Shown: positions 41,258-50,258, counted from the first letter of the stretch. The stretch: 64,000 bases of DNA from Polyangium sp. 15x6 (GCF_029960785.1 NZ_JASBQE010000015.1:112718-176717); one strand, 5' to 3'. Notes: generated by a model not told the origin, from the sequence alone. Translations and numbers: made by a program.

Positions 41258-43570
41258 ATGGCGAGGCATGACGTTTCTGGGCTCCGCGACGCGGGGCTGC
41301 GGATTGGTTTGTCCGAGGACGGGAGCGGGGCCATGGCCGCCGCCCTGGAGGCGCTCGCCGCGCAGAGGGTCGCCGATCGCGATTTCTGCGTCCGCACGCT
41401 GCCGCGCGTCTCCCGGACGTTCGCGCTCTCGATCTTGTCGTTGCCCGAGGGGCTCTCCGATTCCCTCTGCGCCGCGTATCTCCTCTGCAGGGTCGTCGAC
41501 AGCATCGAGGATGCGAATCCGATCGCGCCCGAGACCCGCGTGTCGCTCTTCGACGCGTTCGACGCGCTCATGCGGGGCGAGGCGGGCACTCTCACCGAAT
41601 TCGAGGCTCGATTCGCGGACGAGGCCATCGGGATGGCCGAGGCCGATCGCGCGCTCTGCAAGGGCTCGGGCGCGGTGTTTCGGGTCTACCGCGCGCTGCC
41701 CGCGGCCGATCAGGAGGCGATCCGGCCGTGGGTGCTCGAGATGAGCCGGGGGATGCGCGAGTACGCGGGACGCGCGGACGCCGAAGGCAAGACGCGCATC
41801 CGCGACGTGGCCGACCTCGAGCGATATTGTTATTTCGTGGCCGGCACGGTGGGCGAGCTGCTCACGTCACTCTTCGAGCGCACGGTGCCCACGGCGAGCG
41901 AAGAGGTCCGCAAAGCGGCGCGGAGCCGCGCGACGCGGTTCGGGCTCGGCCTGCAGATGGTGAACGTGCTGAAAGACGTCGCCGAGGATCTCGATCGCGG
42001 CGCGTGTTTCCTGCCGGAAGACGTGCTCGCCCGGCACGGGGTTCGTCGCGACGTACTGCTCTCGCCCGAGGCGCGCGCGAACGGGCTCGCGGCCGTGTCC
42101 GAGGTGTGCACGATCGCGCGAAGGCACCTCGACGCCGCGGTCGAGTACACGCTCTGCTGGCCGGGCCGCGAGGGCGCGGAGGTGCGCGCGTTCTGCGCCG
42201 TGCCGCTCGCGCTGGCGATCGCCACGCTGCGTGAAGTGGAGCGCGGCGAGGACACGCTCGTCCGCGGGCGCGAGCCGAAGATCGACAAGCGTCTCGTGGC
42301 CGAGGTGCTCGCCGGCGCGCGGCGCGCGGCCGAGAGCGACACCGCGCTCACCGCCCTGTTCGCCCGCGCGGGCGAGGCCAGGCCGAGCGCGCCCGCGGGC
42401 GGGACGGGTCGCGCGGCGATGCCGTTGCTCCGCGCGCGGAGGCCGCCGGTTCCGCCCGAGCGGCGCGCGTCGATGACCGTGATCCGCGGCGGCGCGGATG
42501 CGAAGAAGTCGTCGGGAAGCGAGGCCTCTCGGAATGACGCGCGGACCCGCGAGGGGCGCGTGCTCGTGACGGGCGGCGCGGGGCACCTCGGGCAGAACCT
42601 CGTGCGGCGCCTCGTCGCCGAGGGCAAGGAGGTCCGCGTGCTCGTGCGGGGCGCGCGCGGCGCGGCGGCGCTCGCGGGGCTGCCCGTCGAGGTCGTAACC
42701 TGCGACGTGCGGGACGCGGACGCGCTCGGCGCAGCGACGCGCGGCATCGCGGAGGTGTATCACGCGGCGGCCCTGGTGGCCGAGGGCGACGAGCAGGCGT
42801 TTTTCGAGACAAACGTGCTCGGGACACGCGCGCTGCTCGGCGCATGTCGCGAGGCCGGCGTGCGGCGGGTCGTCGTGACGAGCTCGCTCGATGCGGTGCG
42901 GTACGACGAGACGCGCGGCGCGCCGATCGACGAGGCGACGCCGCTCGACCCGTTCTCCGCGCACTCGCCGCACGCGCGGACGAAGGCGCTCGCGGAGCAC
43001 GAATGCTTGAAGGCCGTGGCCGACGGGCTCGACGTGGTCGTGGTTGCGCCGACGACGCTCGTCGGGCCCTTCGACGAGCGGCCGAGCGCGATCGGCCGGG
43101 CGCTCGTGGATCACGCGAACGGGAGGCTCCGCGCCTTCGCGCGCGGCGCGCTCCTGCTCACGTCGACGCGCGACGCGGTGGAGGCCCACCTCGCGGCGAT
43201 GCGGAGCGGGCGCAAAGGGCAGAAGTACGTGGTCGCGACCGAGCTCGTGTCGATCGACGATCTGCTCTCGTTCTTCGAGGAAGCGAGCGCGCGGCGCCGC
43301 CCGCCGTTCGCCGTGCCGGGCTTGCTCGCGCGGACGTCGCTCGCGCAGAAGTTCGCGGCGGCGCGTATGCTCGGAGGCGAGCGTCCGCCCGGCGCGCCGT
43401 CGCCCGCGTCCTCGCCGCGGCGCGCGGATACCTCGAAGGCGGAGCGCGAGCTCGGCTTCGTTCCCACGTGCGTGCGAAGCGCGATTTACGACGCATACGC
43501 CGATTTCTTCCGTCGGGCGCTCGTGCCCGAGGGCCCCGCGTCGCGCGGGGCGCACGTCACGCGTCCGTGA
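41258..43570 (+). CDS. Squalene/phytoene-synthase-type domain fused to an NAD(P)-dependent SDR
   Basis: 770 residues in two domains. Residues 30-350 are a trans-isoprenyl diphosphate head-to-head synthase with both Asp-rich motifs (DSIEDA near 80 and LKDVAEDLDRGACFLP near 240); the FLPED tail of the second motif fits squalene synthase better than phytoene synthase. After a linker, residues 430-760 are an extended SDR resembling HpnA, dihydroflavonol reductase or 3-beta-HSD/C4-decarboxylase proteins (VTGGAGHLGQNL). Its expected YxxxK is HARTK near 571, so catalysis may be altered. The next gene is a squalene monooxygenase-cyclase fusion. The head makes squalene from two farnesyl diphosphates; the SDR could act on the sterol C3 or C4 region (inference). 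Confidence 0.88.
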   Translation: MARHDVSGLRDAGLRIGLSEDGSGAMAAALEALAAQRVADRDFCVRTLPRVSRTFALSILSLPEGLSDSLCAAYLLCRVVDSIEDANPIAPETRVSLFDAFDALMRGEAGTLTEFEARFADEAIGMAEADRALCKGSGAVFRVYRALPAADQEAIRPWVLEMSRGMREYAGRADAEGKTRIRDVADLERYCYFVAGTVGELLTSLFERTVPTASEEVRKAARSRATRFGLGLQMVNVLKDVAEDLDRGACFLPEDVLARHGVRRDVLLSPEARANGLAAVSEVCTIARRHLDAAVEYTLCWPGREGAEVRAFCAVPLALAIATLREVERGEDTLVRGREPKIDKRLVAEVLAGARRAAESDTALTALFARAGEARPSAPAGGTGRAAMPLLRARRPPVPPERRASMTVIRGGADAKKSSGSEASRNDARTREGRVLVTGGAGHLGQNLVRRLVAEGKEVRVLVRGARGAAALAGLPVEVVTCDVRDADALGAATRGIAEVYHAAALVAEGDEQAFFETNVLGTRALLGACREAGVRRVVVTSSLDAVRYDETRGAPIDEATPLDPFSAHSPHARTKALAEHECLKAVADGLDVVVVAPTTLVGPFDERPSAIGRALVDHANGRLRAFARGALLLTSTRDAVEAHLAAMRSGRKGQKYVVATELVSIDDLLSFFEEASARRRPPFAVPGLLARTSLAQKFAAARMLGGERPPGAPSPASSPRRADTSKAERELGFVPTCVRSAIYDAYADFFRRALVPEGPASRGAHVTRP

Positions 43571-43706
43571 ACGCGTGAGACCAGGGGGCGGTCACGACGC
43601 GCGGTTTGTCCGGGCGTCCGATCGCCTTCGCGATCGCAGGGGGGGACCAGTTCAGGGGTGCCGCCGGTGAATGCCGCGGCTGTGAATGACGAACGAGGTC
43701 CTTAAC

Positions 43707-46700
43707 ATGAATGGGAAGGCAGAGAGGCTCGACTACGACATCGCCGTGATCGGCGCAGGTCCGGTCGGCTGCGTGTCGGCGCTCGCGTTCGCGGAGCGAG
43801 GCGCCCGGGTACTCTTGCTCGAGTCGAATCCGCGCGCGGTCGAGCGGCTCGCCGGCGAGTGGTTGCACCCGCCCGCCGTGGAGATCCTCCGCGGGCTCGG
43901 CGTGGATCTCAAGGCCGGCGCGACGTACGAGTCCGGCCGCGGGTTCGTCCTGTACCCCGACGACGGCACGAACCCGATCCCGCTGCCCTACCGCGCGGGA
44001 AACGTCGGCCACGCGATCGAGCACGTCCGGCTCGTCGAGCGGCTGCGCGAGCGCGCGATGGGCGAGTCGCTCATCGACTATCAGCCCGGGTCGCGCGCGA
44101 CGAACATCGTCGATCAAACCCTCTCGTACCAGCAGAAGGGCGGCGGGACGCGTATGGTCCGCGCCGGGCTCGTCGTGGGCGCGAGCGGGCGCAGCGGCGT
44201 GGCGCACGCGGCGCTCTCGATCGACCGGAGCGCGGCGACGTACTCGCGCATGGCGGGGCTCTTGCTCGAAGGCGTGCGCATGCCGCTCGAAGGGCACGGG
44301 CACGTGTTCCTCGGCGGGCCGGGGCCGGCGCTCGCGTATCGGATCGACGATCGGCACGTGCGGCTCTGCCTCGACGTGCCGCTGTCGATGCGCGTACAGC
44401 GCAGCAAGGCGGCGACGCTCTGGGAGGCGTTCTCGCGCATCCTGCCCGAGGCGCTGCGGGGCGCGTTCCGCAAGGCGCTCGAGAGCGGCGAGATCGCGTG
44501 GGCGACGAACCAGATCCGCCCGCGCGTCGATTACGGTCGCGAGGGGCTCGCGCTCGTGGGCGACGCGGTGGGTCACCACCATCCGCTCACGGCGCTCGGC
44601 ATGACGCTCGGCTTCCAGGACGCGGTGGCGCTCGCCGAGGCGAAGAACTTCCGCGCCTACAGCCGCGGGCGCACGATCCAGAGCCGCGCGCCGGAGATGC
44701 TCGCCGTCGCGCTCTACGAGGTCTTCGCCGATACGTCGGACGAGACGGCGGCGATCCGCAGCGGGATCTACGATCTCTGGCGCGAGCAACCCGCGGAGCG
44801 GATGCGCACGATGGGCTTCCTCTCGTGCGAGGACACGAATCCGCTGCATTTCGGTGGTTCGTTCCTGAAAGCGCTGCTCCGCGCGTCGAGCGCGATCGTG
44901 CGCGACGGCGTGGTGCGGCGCGATCCGCGGCACGCGGCGGAGGTCGCGGGCGAGCTCGGCATGCGGCTGCGCTGGCTGATGCGGGCGACGCTGCACCTCA
45001 CGCCGGCCGAGCCGACGCGGGATTTCCCGCGGTCGGCCGAGGATCGATATGGCGCGGCGCTGAAGGCGGCGGCCGGGCGCGCGGAGGTGCTCGAGCATCC
45101 GGCGGCGGAGCGCGCGACGCGGCTCGGAAAAGCGCGGCTCGAGCCGCGGACGGCGCTCGCGCGGGGCGTGCGCGCGCTCGTGGCCGAGCAGGCCGAGGAC
45201 GGGTCGTGGGAGGGCGAGGTCATCTGGAACCCGATGCTCGCGGCCCAGTACGTCATGGCGTGCCACGTGATGGGCTTGCCGATCGATCCGGTGCGCCGGG
45301 AGCGGATCTTGCTCCAGTTCGCGCGGACGCGGCTGCCCGATGGAACGTGGGGCATGCACGAGCTCTCGCAGCCCTACCTGTTCGTCACGACGCTCGTATA
45401 CGTGGCGGCGCGTCTGCTCGGCGTGCCGGCGGAGGATCCGCTCGTCGCCAAGGGGCTCGGATTCATCCGAAAAGAGGGCGGCGCGGCGGCGATCCCGAGC
45501 TGGGGCAAGTTGTGGCTCGCGCTCTCGGGTCTTTATGGCTGGGAGGGCGTGCCGAAGGTGCTGCCCGAGGCGTGGCTCTTGCCGCGATCGTGGGCGCTGC
45601 ACCCGTCGAAGTATTATTGCCACACGCGGTACATCTACCTCGGCATGTCGCTGCTCGTGGCCGCGCGGCGGAGCGCGCCCGAGACGGCGATCACGCGGGC
45701 GCTGCGGAACGAGCTTTACCCGGGTGGGTTTGGCGCGGTCGATTTCTCGGCGGCGCGGCGGCAGAGGCGCGCGGCGGAGCTCCAGACGCCGCCGAGCCTG
45801 GCGGTCGAATTCGCTTATCAGGCGTTCGAGGTCGTCGATCGGATCCGGACGCCGAAATCGCGGGCCGGACTGCTCGCGGCGCTCCGCGAGGAGGTGCGTT
45901 ACGATCTGCGCGCGAGTGGCCATACCGCATTGTCGCCGGTGAGCGGGCTGCTCGGGATCCTGGCGCTCTGGATGAACGATCCAAAGGATCCGGACGCGAT
46001 GCTCGCGCTCGAGCGGTTCGAGGGCTGGATCTGGGAGGACGACACGGACGGCGTGCGGGTCGCCGGGGCGCGCAGCGCGACGTGGGATACGTCCTTCGCG
46101 GCGCAGGCGCTCGTGGCCGCATCGAAGCACGTGGACGTCTCCGAGGCGCTCGCGCGGGCGGATCGATTCTTGGAGGACCAACAGATCCGCGAGGTGGTCG
46201 GGGACGCAGCAGCGCACGACCGGCTCGATCCACGCGGCGGGTATTGCTTTGCCGGGGTCTGGCACGGCTGGCCGGTGAGTGATTGCACGGCGGAGGCGAT
46301 GCTCGCGCGGCTGGAATCACCGCAAGCGCGCGCCTCGGCCGAGGACATGGCGGCAGCGGTGCGGTTCGTGCTCCGGTGCCAGAACCCGGACGGCTCGTTC
46401 GGCAGCTACGAGGCGCGCCGGACGATGATGCCCCTCGAATGGCTGAACCCCGCGGAGATGTTCGGGGATTCCATGAGCGAAGCGGCGTACGCCGAATGCA
46501 CGGCCTCGTGCATCGCGGCGCTCGCGGCCTTCCAGAAGCATTACCCGGAGCTCCTGCGGAACGAGGTCGACTCCGCGATCCGCCGCGCCGCGGCGAGCCT
46601 GCGCGCGCTGCAGCACGCGGACGGCTCGTTCCCGGCAGCCTGGGGCGTGTGCTTCATCTACGGGACGATGTTCGGCGTGCGGGGCCTGCTCGCGGCAGGC

Positions 46701-47117
46701 GCGCCGCCGCACGACCACGCCATTCGGAAGGCGTGCACGTGGATCAAGGCGCGGCAGCGGCCGGACGGCGGCTGGGGCGAGCACCACGAGAGCGCGCTCC
46801 GCGGGCAATACCGCGAGAACGATCGGAGCCAGGTGATCCAGACGGCCTGGGCACTCACGGCGCTACTCGAAGCAAAGGATCCAGACTGGGACGCGATCGA
46901 TCGGGGCGCGCGGTTCCTCGCCGCCGCGCAGCGCGACGACGGCACGTGGCCCGCAGAAGAGCCGGCCGGCCTCTTCTTCCGCACGGCGCTATTGCATTAC
47001 ACACTGTACCGGAGCTATTTCCCGATCGCTTCGCTCGGCCTCTACGAGACGCGCAAGGCCGAACGCGAAGCCTGGGGACGCGAGCGCGCAGCCGCGTTCG
47101 AGCCGGCATTCGGTTGA
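43707..47117 (+). CDS. Squalene monooxygenase fused to an oxidosqualene cyclase
   Basis: About 1136 residues from ATG 43707 (GAGG upstream; ATG 43686 also possible). Residues 10-420 are an FAD monooxygenase with GAGPVGCVSAL, AGEWLHPPAVEILRGLG and GDAVGHHHPLTALGMTLGFQ near 284-303, the squalene-epoxidase signature. Residues about 455-1136 are a triterpene cyclase with QW repeats (EDGSWEG, NPDGSFGSYE, RPDGGWGEH). The catalytic segment HGWPVSDCTAE puts the acid Asp near 859 in the oxidosqualene-cyclase form, not DxDD. The protein could epoxidise and cyclise squalene in one polypeptide. The product, lanosterol-like or cycloartenol-like, is not determined. Confidence 0.92.
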   Translation: MNGKAERLDYDIAVIGAGPVGCVSALAFAERGARVLLLESNPRAVERLAGEWLHPPAVEILRGLGVDLKAGATYESGRGFVLYPDDGTNPIPLPYRAGNVGHAIEHVRLVERLRERAMGESLIDYQPGSRATNIVDQTLSYQQKGGGTRMVRAGLVVGASGRSGVAHAALSIDRSAATYSRMAGLLLEGVRMPLEGHGHVFLGGPGPALAYRIDDRHVRLCLDVPLSMRVQRSKAATLWEAFSRILPEALRGAFRKALESGEIAWATNQIRPRVDYGREGLALVGDAVGHHHPLTALGMTLGFQDAVALAEAKNFRAYSRGRTIQSRAPEMLAVALYEVFADTSDETAAIRSGIYDLWREQPAERMRTMGFLSCEDTNPLHFGGSFLKALLRASSAIVRDGVVRRDPRHAAEVAGELGMRLRWLMRATLHLTPAEPTRDFPRSAEDRYGAALKAAAGRAEVLEHPAAERATRLGKARLEPRTALARGVRALVAEQAEDGSWEGEVIWNPMLAAQYVMACHVMGLPIDPVRRERILLQFARTRLPDGTWGMHELSQPYLFVTTLVYVAARLLGVPAEDPLVAKGLGFIRKEGGAAAIPSWGKLWLALSGLYGWEGVPKVLPEAWLLPRSWALHPSKYYCHTRYIYLGMSLLVAARRSAPETAITRALRNELYPGGFGAVDFSAARRQRRAAELQTPPSLAVEFAYQAFEVVDRIRTPKSRAGLLAALREEVRYDLRASGHTALSPVSGLLGILALWMNDPKDPDAMLALERFEGWIWEDDTDGVRVAGARSATWDTSFAAQALVAASKHVDVSEALARADRFLEDQQIREVVGDAAAHDRLDPRGGYCFAGVWHGWPVSDCTAEAMLARLESPQARASAEDMAAAVRFVLRCQNPDGSFGSYEARRTMMPLEWLNPAEMFGDSMSEAAYAECTASCIAALAAFQKHYPELLRNEVDSAIRRAAASLRALQHADGSFPAAWGVCFIYGTMFGVRGLLAAGAPPHDHAIRKACTWIKARQRPDGGWGEHHESALRGQYRENDRSQVIQTAWALTALLEAKDPDWDAIDRGARFLAAAQRDDGTWPAEEPAGLFFRTALLHYTLYRSYFPIASLGLYETRKAEREAWGRERAAAFEPAFG

Positions 47118-47129
47118 GGAGGCGCGTCG

Positions 47130-47426
47130 CTGGGGCGTTGCCCCAGGCCCCACCCGGGGCTATCCGCCCCGGGACCCGGACCAGCGCAAGCGCTGGACCC
47201 TTGGTCGATGAACTGCGCGATGCGCAGTTCATCGAACAGGTCGAGGCAAGACCAGCTACGACCCTGCCAACCAAGACCGCCGTGACAGGCAACGCTGTCC
47301 CAGGTCTTGCCACCGGCCCGTTGGAAGAACTGCGCATCGCGCAGTTCTTCCACCCCGAGTCCAGCGCTTGCGCTGGTTCGGGTCGAGGGGCGAACAGCCC
47401 CCGCGGGGTCCGGGGCAGAGCCCCGG
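47130..47426. repeat. Composite inverted pair of four-hairpin elements (MITE-like), copy C
   Basis: The left arm has hairpins CTGGGGC/GCCCCAG, CCCGGGGC/GCCCCGGG, CCAGCGC-AA-GCGCTGG and a 13-bp CGATGAACTGCGC stem (47206-47234). The right arm has, reversed, a 14-bp TGGAAGAACTGCGC stem (47322-47352), CCAGCGC-TT-GCGCTGG, GGGGC/GCCCC and CCGGGGC/GCCCCGG (ending 47426). The core between them carries GGCAAGACC and GGTCTTGCC inverted ends. It fills the gap between two convergent genes. No transposase or target duplication is evident. Confidence 0.8.
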
Positions 47427-47434
47427 CGCGGCGG

Positions 47435-47968
47435 TCAGCCGTGCGCCTGGCCCATGATCTTGTGCAGCTCGTCGATCGAGAAGCCGAAGGCGCGGGCGAG
47501 GGACTGTAGCGCGAGGCCTTCCTTCTGACCGACGCCGCCGTCGAGCCATGCGACGGCGGAGGCGACGAGCAGGGTCGCGCGGCGGAGTTCCGGATCTGGC
47601 AGGAGCTCGGCGATGGCGCGGGCGCGGGCGTCGATGCCCTCGGAGGCGCGGCCCTGGGCTTCGCTTGCCATGGCGGCGAGATGGTCTGCGGCGAACTTGT
47701 TCTCCGTGAGTGCGCCGACGCGCTCGACGAGCCGATCGGATTCGCTGCTCGTGTAACGTCCGTCTGCGGAGGCGACCAGATACGCGGCCTCGACGAGCGC
47801 GCCGATCTGGGCGCCTACGTGCGCCTCCTCGGCGGCGTGCCGGGCTTCGGCCTCGGCCTTCGCGGCGGCTTCGCGCTCGAGCATTTCCTTGTATGCGTCT
47901 GCCTGCGCGAGGGCTTCCTGCACCGCCGCGACGTTCCCGAGGCTCCCCAGCCGCTTCACTTCCGCCAT
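47435..47968 (-). CDS. TerB-like tellurite-resistance family protein
   Basis: This 177-residue protein has an N-terminal coiled-coil (AYKEMLEREAAAKAEAEARH) and a TerB-type helical domain from residue 55: ALVEAAYLVASADGRYTSSE and AVAWLDGGVGQKEGLALQSL, with acidic residues that could bind metal. TerB proteins are linked to stress and phage responses, but orphan TerB domains have diverse roles. GGGAGG lies a few nt before ATG 47968; a longer frame upstream is antisense to the FG-GAP gene. Divergent from 48062. Confidence 0.82.
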   Translation of the reverse strand: MAEVKRLGSLGNVAAVQEALAQADAYKEMLEREAAAKAEAEARHAAEEAHVGAQIGALVEAAYLVASADGRYTSSESDRLVERVGALTENKFAADHLAAMASEAQGRASEGIDARARAIAELLPDPELRRATLLVASAVAWLDGGVGQKEGLALQSLARAFGFSIDELHKIMGQAHG

Positions 47969-48061
47969 GATGACCTCCCTTTCGGGCAGGGACCTTCGCA
48001 CGTGAGCGGCGGCATTGTCCACGCCCTTCCGGCGCGCGGGGGCGATACGATACCGGCCCCC

Positions 48062-49864
48062 ATGCCCAAGCCGCCCCGCCCTCCGACCTCCGCTTGGCTC
48101 GCCGTGCTCTTGCCCCTCGCCGCCTGCGATCTGGGCGCCGTGGCGCCGGAGCACGTCGCTCGCGCCTCTGCGGCGCTCGTCGCGACCGAGGCGATGGAGC
48201 TTTTGGCGCCTGACGGCGATCCGAGCGACTTCTTTGGCTTCTCCGTGGCGCTCTCGGGGGACACGGCCATCGTCGGAGCGCCCGACGAGGACACGAAAGG
48301 CACGGACGCGGGCGCGGCGTATGTGTTCGTCCGGACGAACGAGGTATGGACGTTCGAGCAGAAGCTCGTGGCGAGTGACGGCGGGCCGGGCAAATGGTTC
48401 GGGCACGCGGTGGACATCGACGGGGACGTGGCCGTCGTGGGATCGCCGAGGGGCGACGGCGGGGTGCCGGCGTCGGGCGTCGTGTACGTGTTCGCCCGGA
48501 CGAACGGGGTTTGGACGCAGCAGCAAAAGCTGTTCGGGAGCGACGGGAAGCCGGGGGATACGATGGGGCAGGCGGTCGCGGTCGCGGACGGGACGCTCGT
48601 CGCGGGGGCGCCGGCCGAGGACACGAAAGGCGCGGACGCGGGGGCGGTGTACGTATTCGGCGAGAATGGGGGCGTGTTCACGCAGCAAAAGAAGATCCTC
48701 GCGGCGGATGGGCAGGCGGGGGATCGGTTGGGGGCGTCGGTGGGTTTGTCAGGGAAGACGGTGATTGCCGGCGCGCCGGGGGAGGACGACGCGGGGGCGG
48801 ATGCTGGCGCGGCGTACGTGTTCGTGGGCGCGGGGCCGGTGTGGAGCCAGCAAAAGAAGTTCCTCGCGGCGGATGGGCAGGCGGGGGACGCATTCGGCTC
48901 GGCGGTCGCAATCGAGGGGGACGCGGCGATCGTGGGCGCGCCGCTCGCGAATGCGGCCGGGGGCGACGCGGGAGCAGGGTATGCATTCGCGCGCGCCGGG
49001 CTCACGTGGGCGGAGGCGGGCAAACTCGTGCCGGCGGGGCTCGGCTCGGACGATCGGCTGGGGACGAGCGTGGCGATCACGAAAGGTCGCGTGATCCTGG
49101 GCGCGCTCCTCGACGATACGAAGGGGTCGAATGCGGGCGCGGCCTACGTGTTCACGGAGAGCGGGGCCGGATGGATCGAGGATCTCCTGCTCGTGGCGGG
49201 TGACGGGACGGCGGGCGACGCCTTCGGGTTTTCCGTGGCCATGGAAGGGGAGACGGCGTTCGTCGGCGCGTATCTGGAGGACGATACCGGGACAAACGCG
49301 GGCTCGGCGTACGTGTTCGTCCTGAAAAGCGAGAATGGGGAGGCCTGCACCACGGGCGCGTCGTGCGCGAGTGGTTTTTGCGTGGATGGCGTCTGCTGTG
49401 ACAGCGCGTGTGATCTCGGCATGTGCGATGCATGCTCGATGGCCACGGGCGCGAGCGCGGACGGGGCGTGCACGCTGCTCACGGGGACGGCTTGCGACGA
49501 CGGGGACGCGTGTACGGCCTTCGATACGTGCGTGGAAGGCGTGTGCACGAGCGGAGCGCCCAAAGATTGCGGCGGCGCGGCATGCGTGGACGGCCAATGC
49601 ATGACGGAAGCGGACGCAGGTCCGGATGCGGACGCGGGCGCGGACGCAGAGGCGGAGGCGGGCACGGATGCGGCGGCGGACGCGGAGGCAGATGCGGAAG
49701 CCCCCGCGGACGAAGCCGTTCGCCTTTCCGGCGGCGCTTGCCAGATTCGCCGAGGCACGGGCGAACGTGCCGGCTGGTTTTTCCTGACGCTCCTCGCGGC
49801 CGCGCTCCGGCGGCCCTTCAGGTCCGGTCGAGGAGCGCCGCGAGGGACTCGAGTTGCCCCTTGA
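48062..49864 (+). CDS. FG-GAP repeat surface lipoprotein-like protein with MYXO-CTERM-like tail
   Basis: 600 residues with signal peptide SAWLAVLLPLAAC. From about residue 45 seven or so 55-residue FG-GAP_2 repeats form a beta-propeller (FGFSVALSGDTAIVGAPDED, DAGAAYVF recurring). A Cys-rich module follows (CASGFCVDGVCCDSACD, GMCDACSMATG), typical of myxobacterial surface proteins, then an Ala/Asp-rich linker. The C-terminus has a Cys, a hydrophobic stretch WFFLTLLAAALR and basic residues, resembling the MYXO-CTERM sorting signal. Likely exported and surface-anchored. Start ATG 48062, with a TACGAT box 10 nt upstream. Confidence 0.85.
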   Translation: MPKPPRPPTSAWLAVLLPLAACDLGAVAPEHVARASAALVATEAMELLAPDGDPSDFFGFSVALSGDTAIVGAPDEDTKGTDAGAAYVFVRTNEVWTFEQKLVASDGGPGKWFGHAVDIDGDVAVVGSPRGDGGVPASGVVYVFARTNGVWTQQQKLFGSDGKPGDTMGQAVAVADGTLVAGAPAEDTKGADAGAVYVFGENGGVFTQQKKILAADGQAGDRLGASVGLSGKTVIAGAPGEDDAGADAGAAYVFVGAGPVWSQQKKFLAADGQAGDAFGSAVAIEGDAAIVGAPLANAAGGDAGAGYAFARAGLTWAEAGKLVPAGLGSDDRLGTSVAITKGRVILGALLDDTKGSNAGAAYVFTESGAGWIEDLLLVAGDGTAGDAFGFSVAMEGETAFVGAYLEDDTGTNAGSAYVFVLKSENGEACTTGASCASGFCVDGVCCDSACDLGMCDACSMATGASADGACTLLTGTACDDGDACTAFDTCVEGVCTSGAPKDCGGAACVDGQCMTEADAGPDADAGADAEAEAGTDAAADAEADAEAPADEAVRLSGGACQIRRGTGERAGWFFLTLLAAALRRPFRSGRGAPRGTRVAP

Positions 49865-50258
49865 TCTCGTCGCGCGCGCGTCGGAATCGCGCGAGCATCT
49901 GCTCGCGGCCGAGGCTCGGATCGTCGCTCGCGGGATCCTCGATCGGCAAGTAATAGTGCTGCTTGTCGCCCAGGGTCGCCGGACAAACCTCCTCGTCGCA
50001 GAGGCGGATCACCGTGTCCACGGAGTCGGGCTCGATCGTGCCCACGAATTTCGAGGTGTGTCCGCGGAGGTCGATACCGATCTCACGGCAAACCTCGATC
50101 GCCCACGGGTTCACGTGGGAGGGCTCGCTGCCCGCGCTCTGGACGCGGATGTCGTCCCCGAAGATGGCGCGCCCGAGACCTTCGGCCATCTGGCTACGCG
50201 CGGAGTTTTTCACGCACAAGAATACGACGGAGCGAACCTTCGGACGTTGGAACGTCAT
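49818..50258 (-). CDS. arsC: Arsenate reductase-like low-molecular-weight phosphatase
   Basis: This 146-residue protein has the P-loop LCVKNSARSQMAEG (C-x5-R) near residue 15, and the redox Cys in RLCDEEVCPATLG matches the thioredoxin-coupled ArsC family. It would reduce arsenate in the cytoplasm. ATG 50258 overlaps the selB stop as ATGA, so it is translationally coupled to selB. No ars efflux or ArsR gene is adjacent, so a role in detoxification is plausible but the pairing with selB is unexplained. Its 3' end overlaps the convergent FG-GAP gene by 47 bp. Confidence 0.85.
   Translation of the reverse strand: MTFQRPKVRSVVFLCVKNSARSQMAEGLGRAIFGDDIRVQSAGSEPSHVNPWAIEVCREIGIDLRGHTSKFVGTIEPDSVDTVIRLCDEEVCPATLGDKQHYYLPIEDPASDDPSLGREQMLARFRRARDEIKGQLESLAALLDRT

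Noticed and set aside
41258..43570. Phytoene synthase for carotenoids
   Set aside because: The second Asp motif with FLPED and the following squalene-monooxygenase gene favour squalene synthase. No desaturase genes are near. A final decision needs HMM comparison.
43557..46265. Long minus-strand frame antisense to the monooxygenase-cyclase
   Set aside because: Arg/His-rich composition without motifs, a shadow of the cyclase gene.
43707..47117. Annotation as squalene-hopene cyclase or HpnE-type hopanoid gene
   Set aside because: The catalytic block is VSDCTAE rather than DxDD, and the N-terminal domain has squalene-epoxidase motifs. Oxidosqualene cyclase fits both.
47130..47426. Insertion sequence
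   Set aside because: There is no transposase frame, the whole unit is about 300 bp and no target duplication can be shown. Reported as a MITE-like repeat instead.
49818..50258. Selenocysteine-containing arsenate reductase
   Set aside because: The P-loop Cys is an ordinary Cys codon and the gene has no in-frame TGA before its stop.
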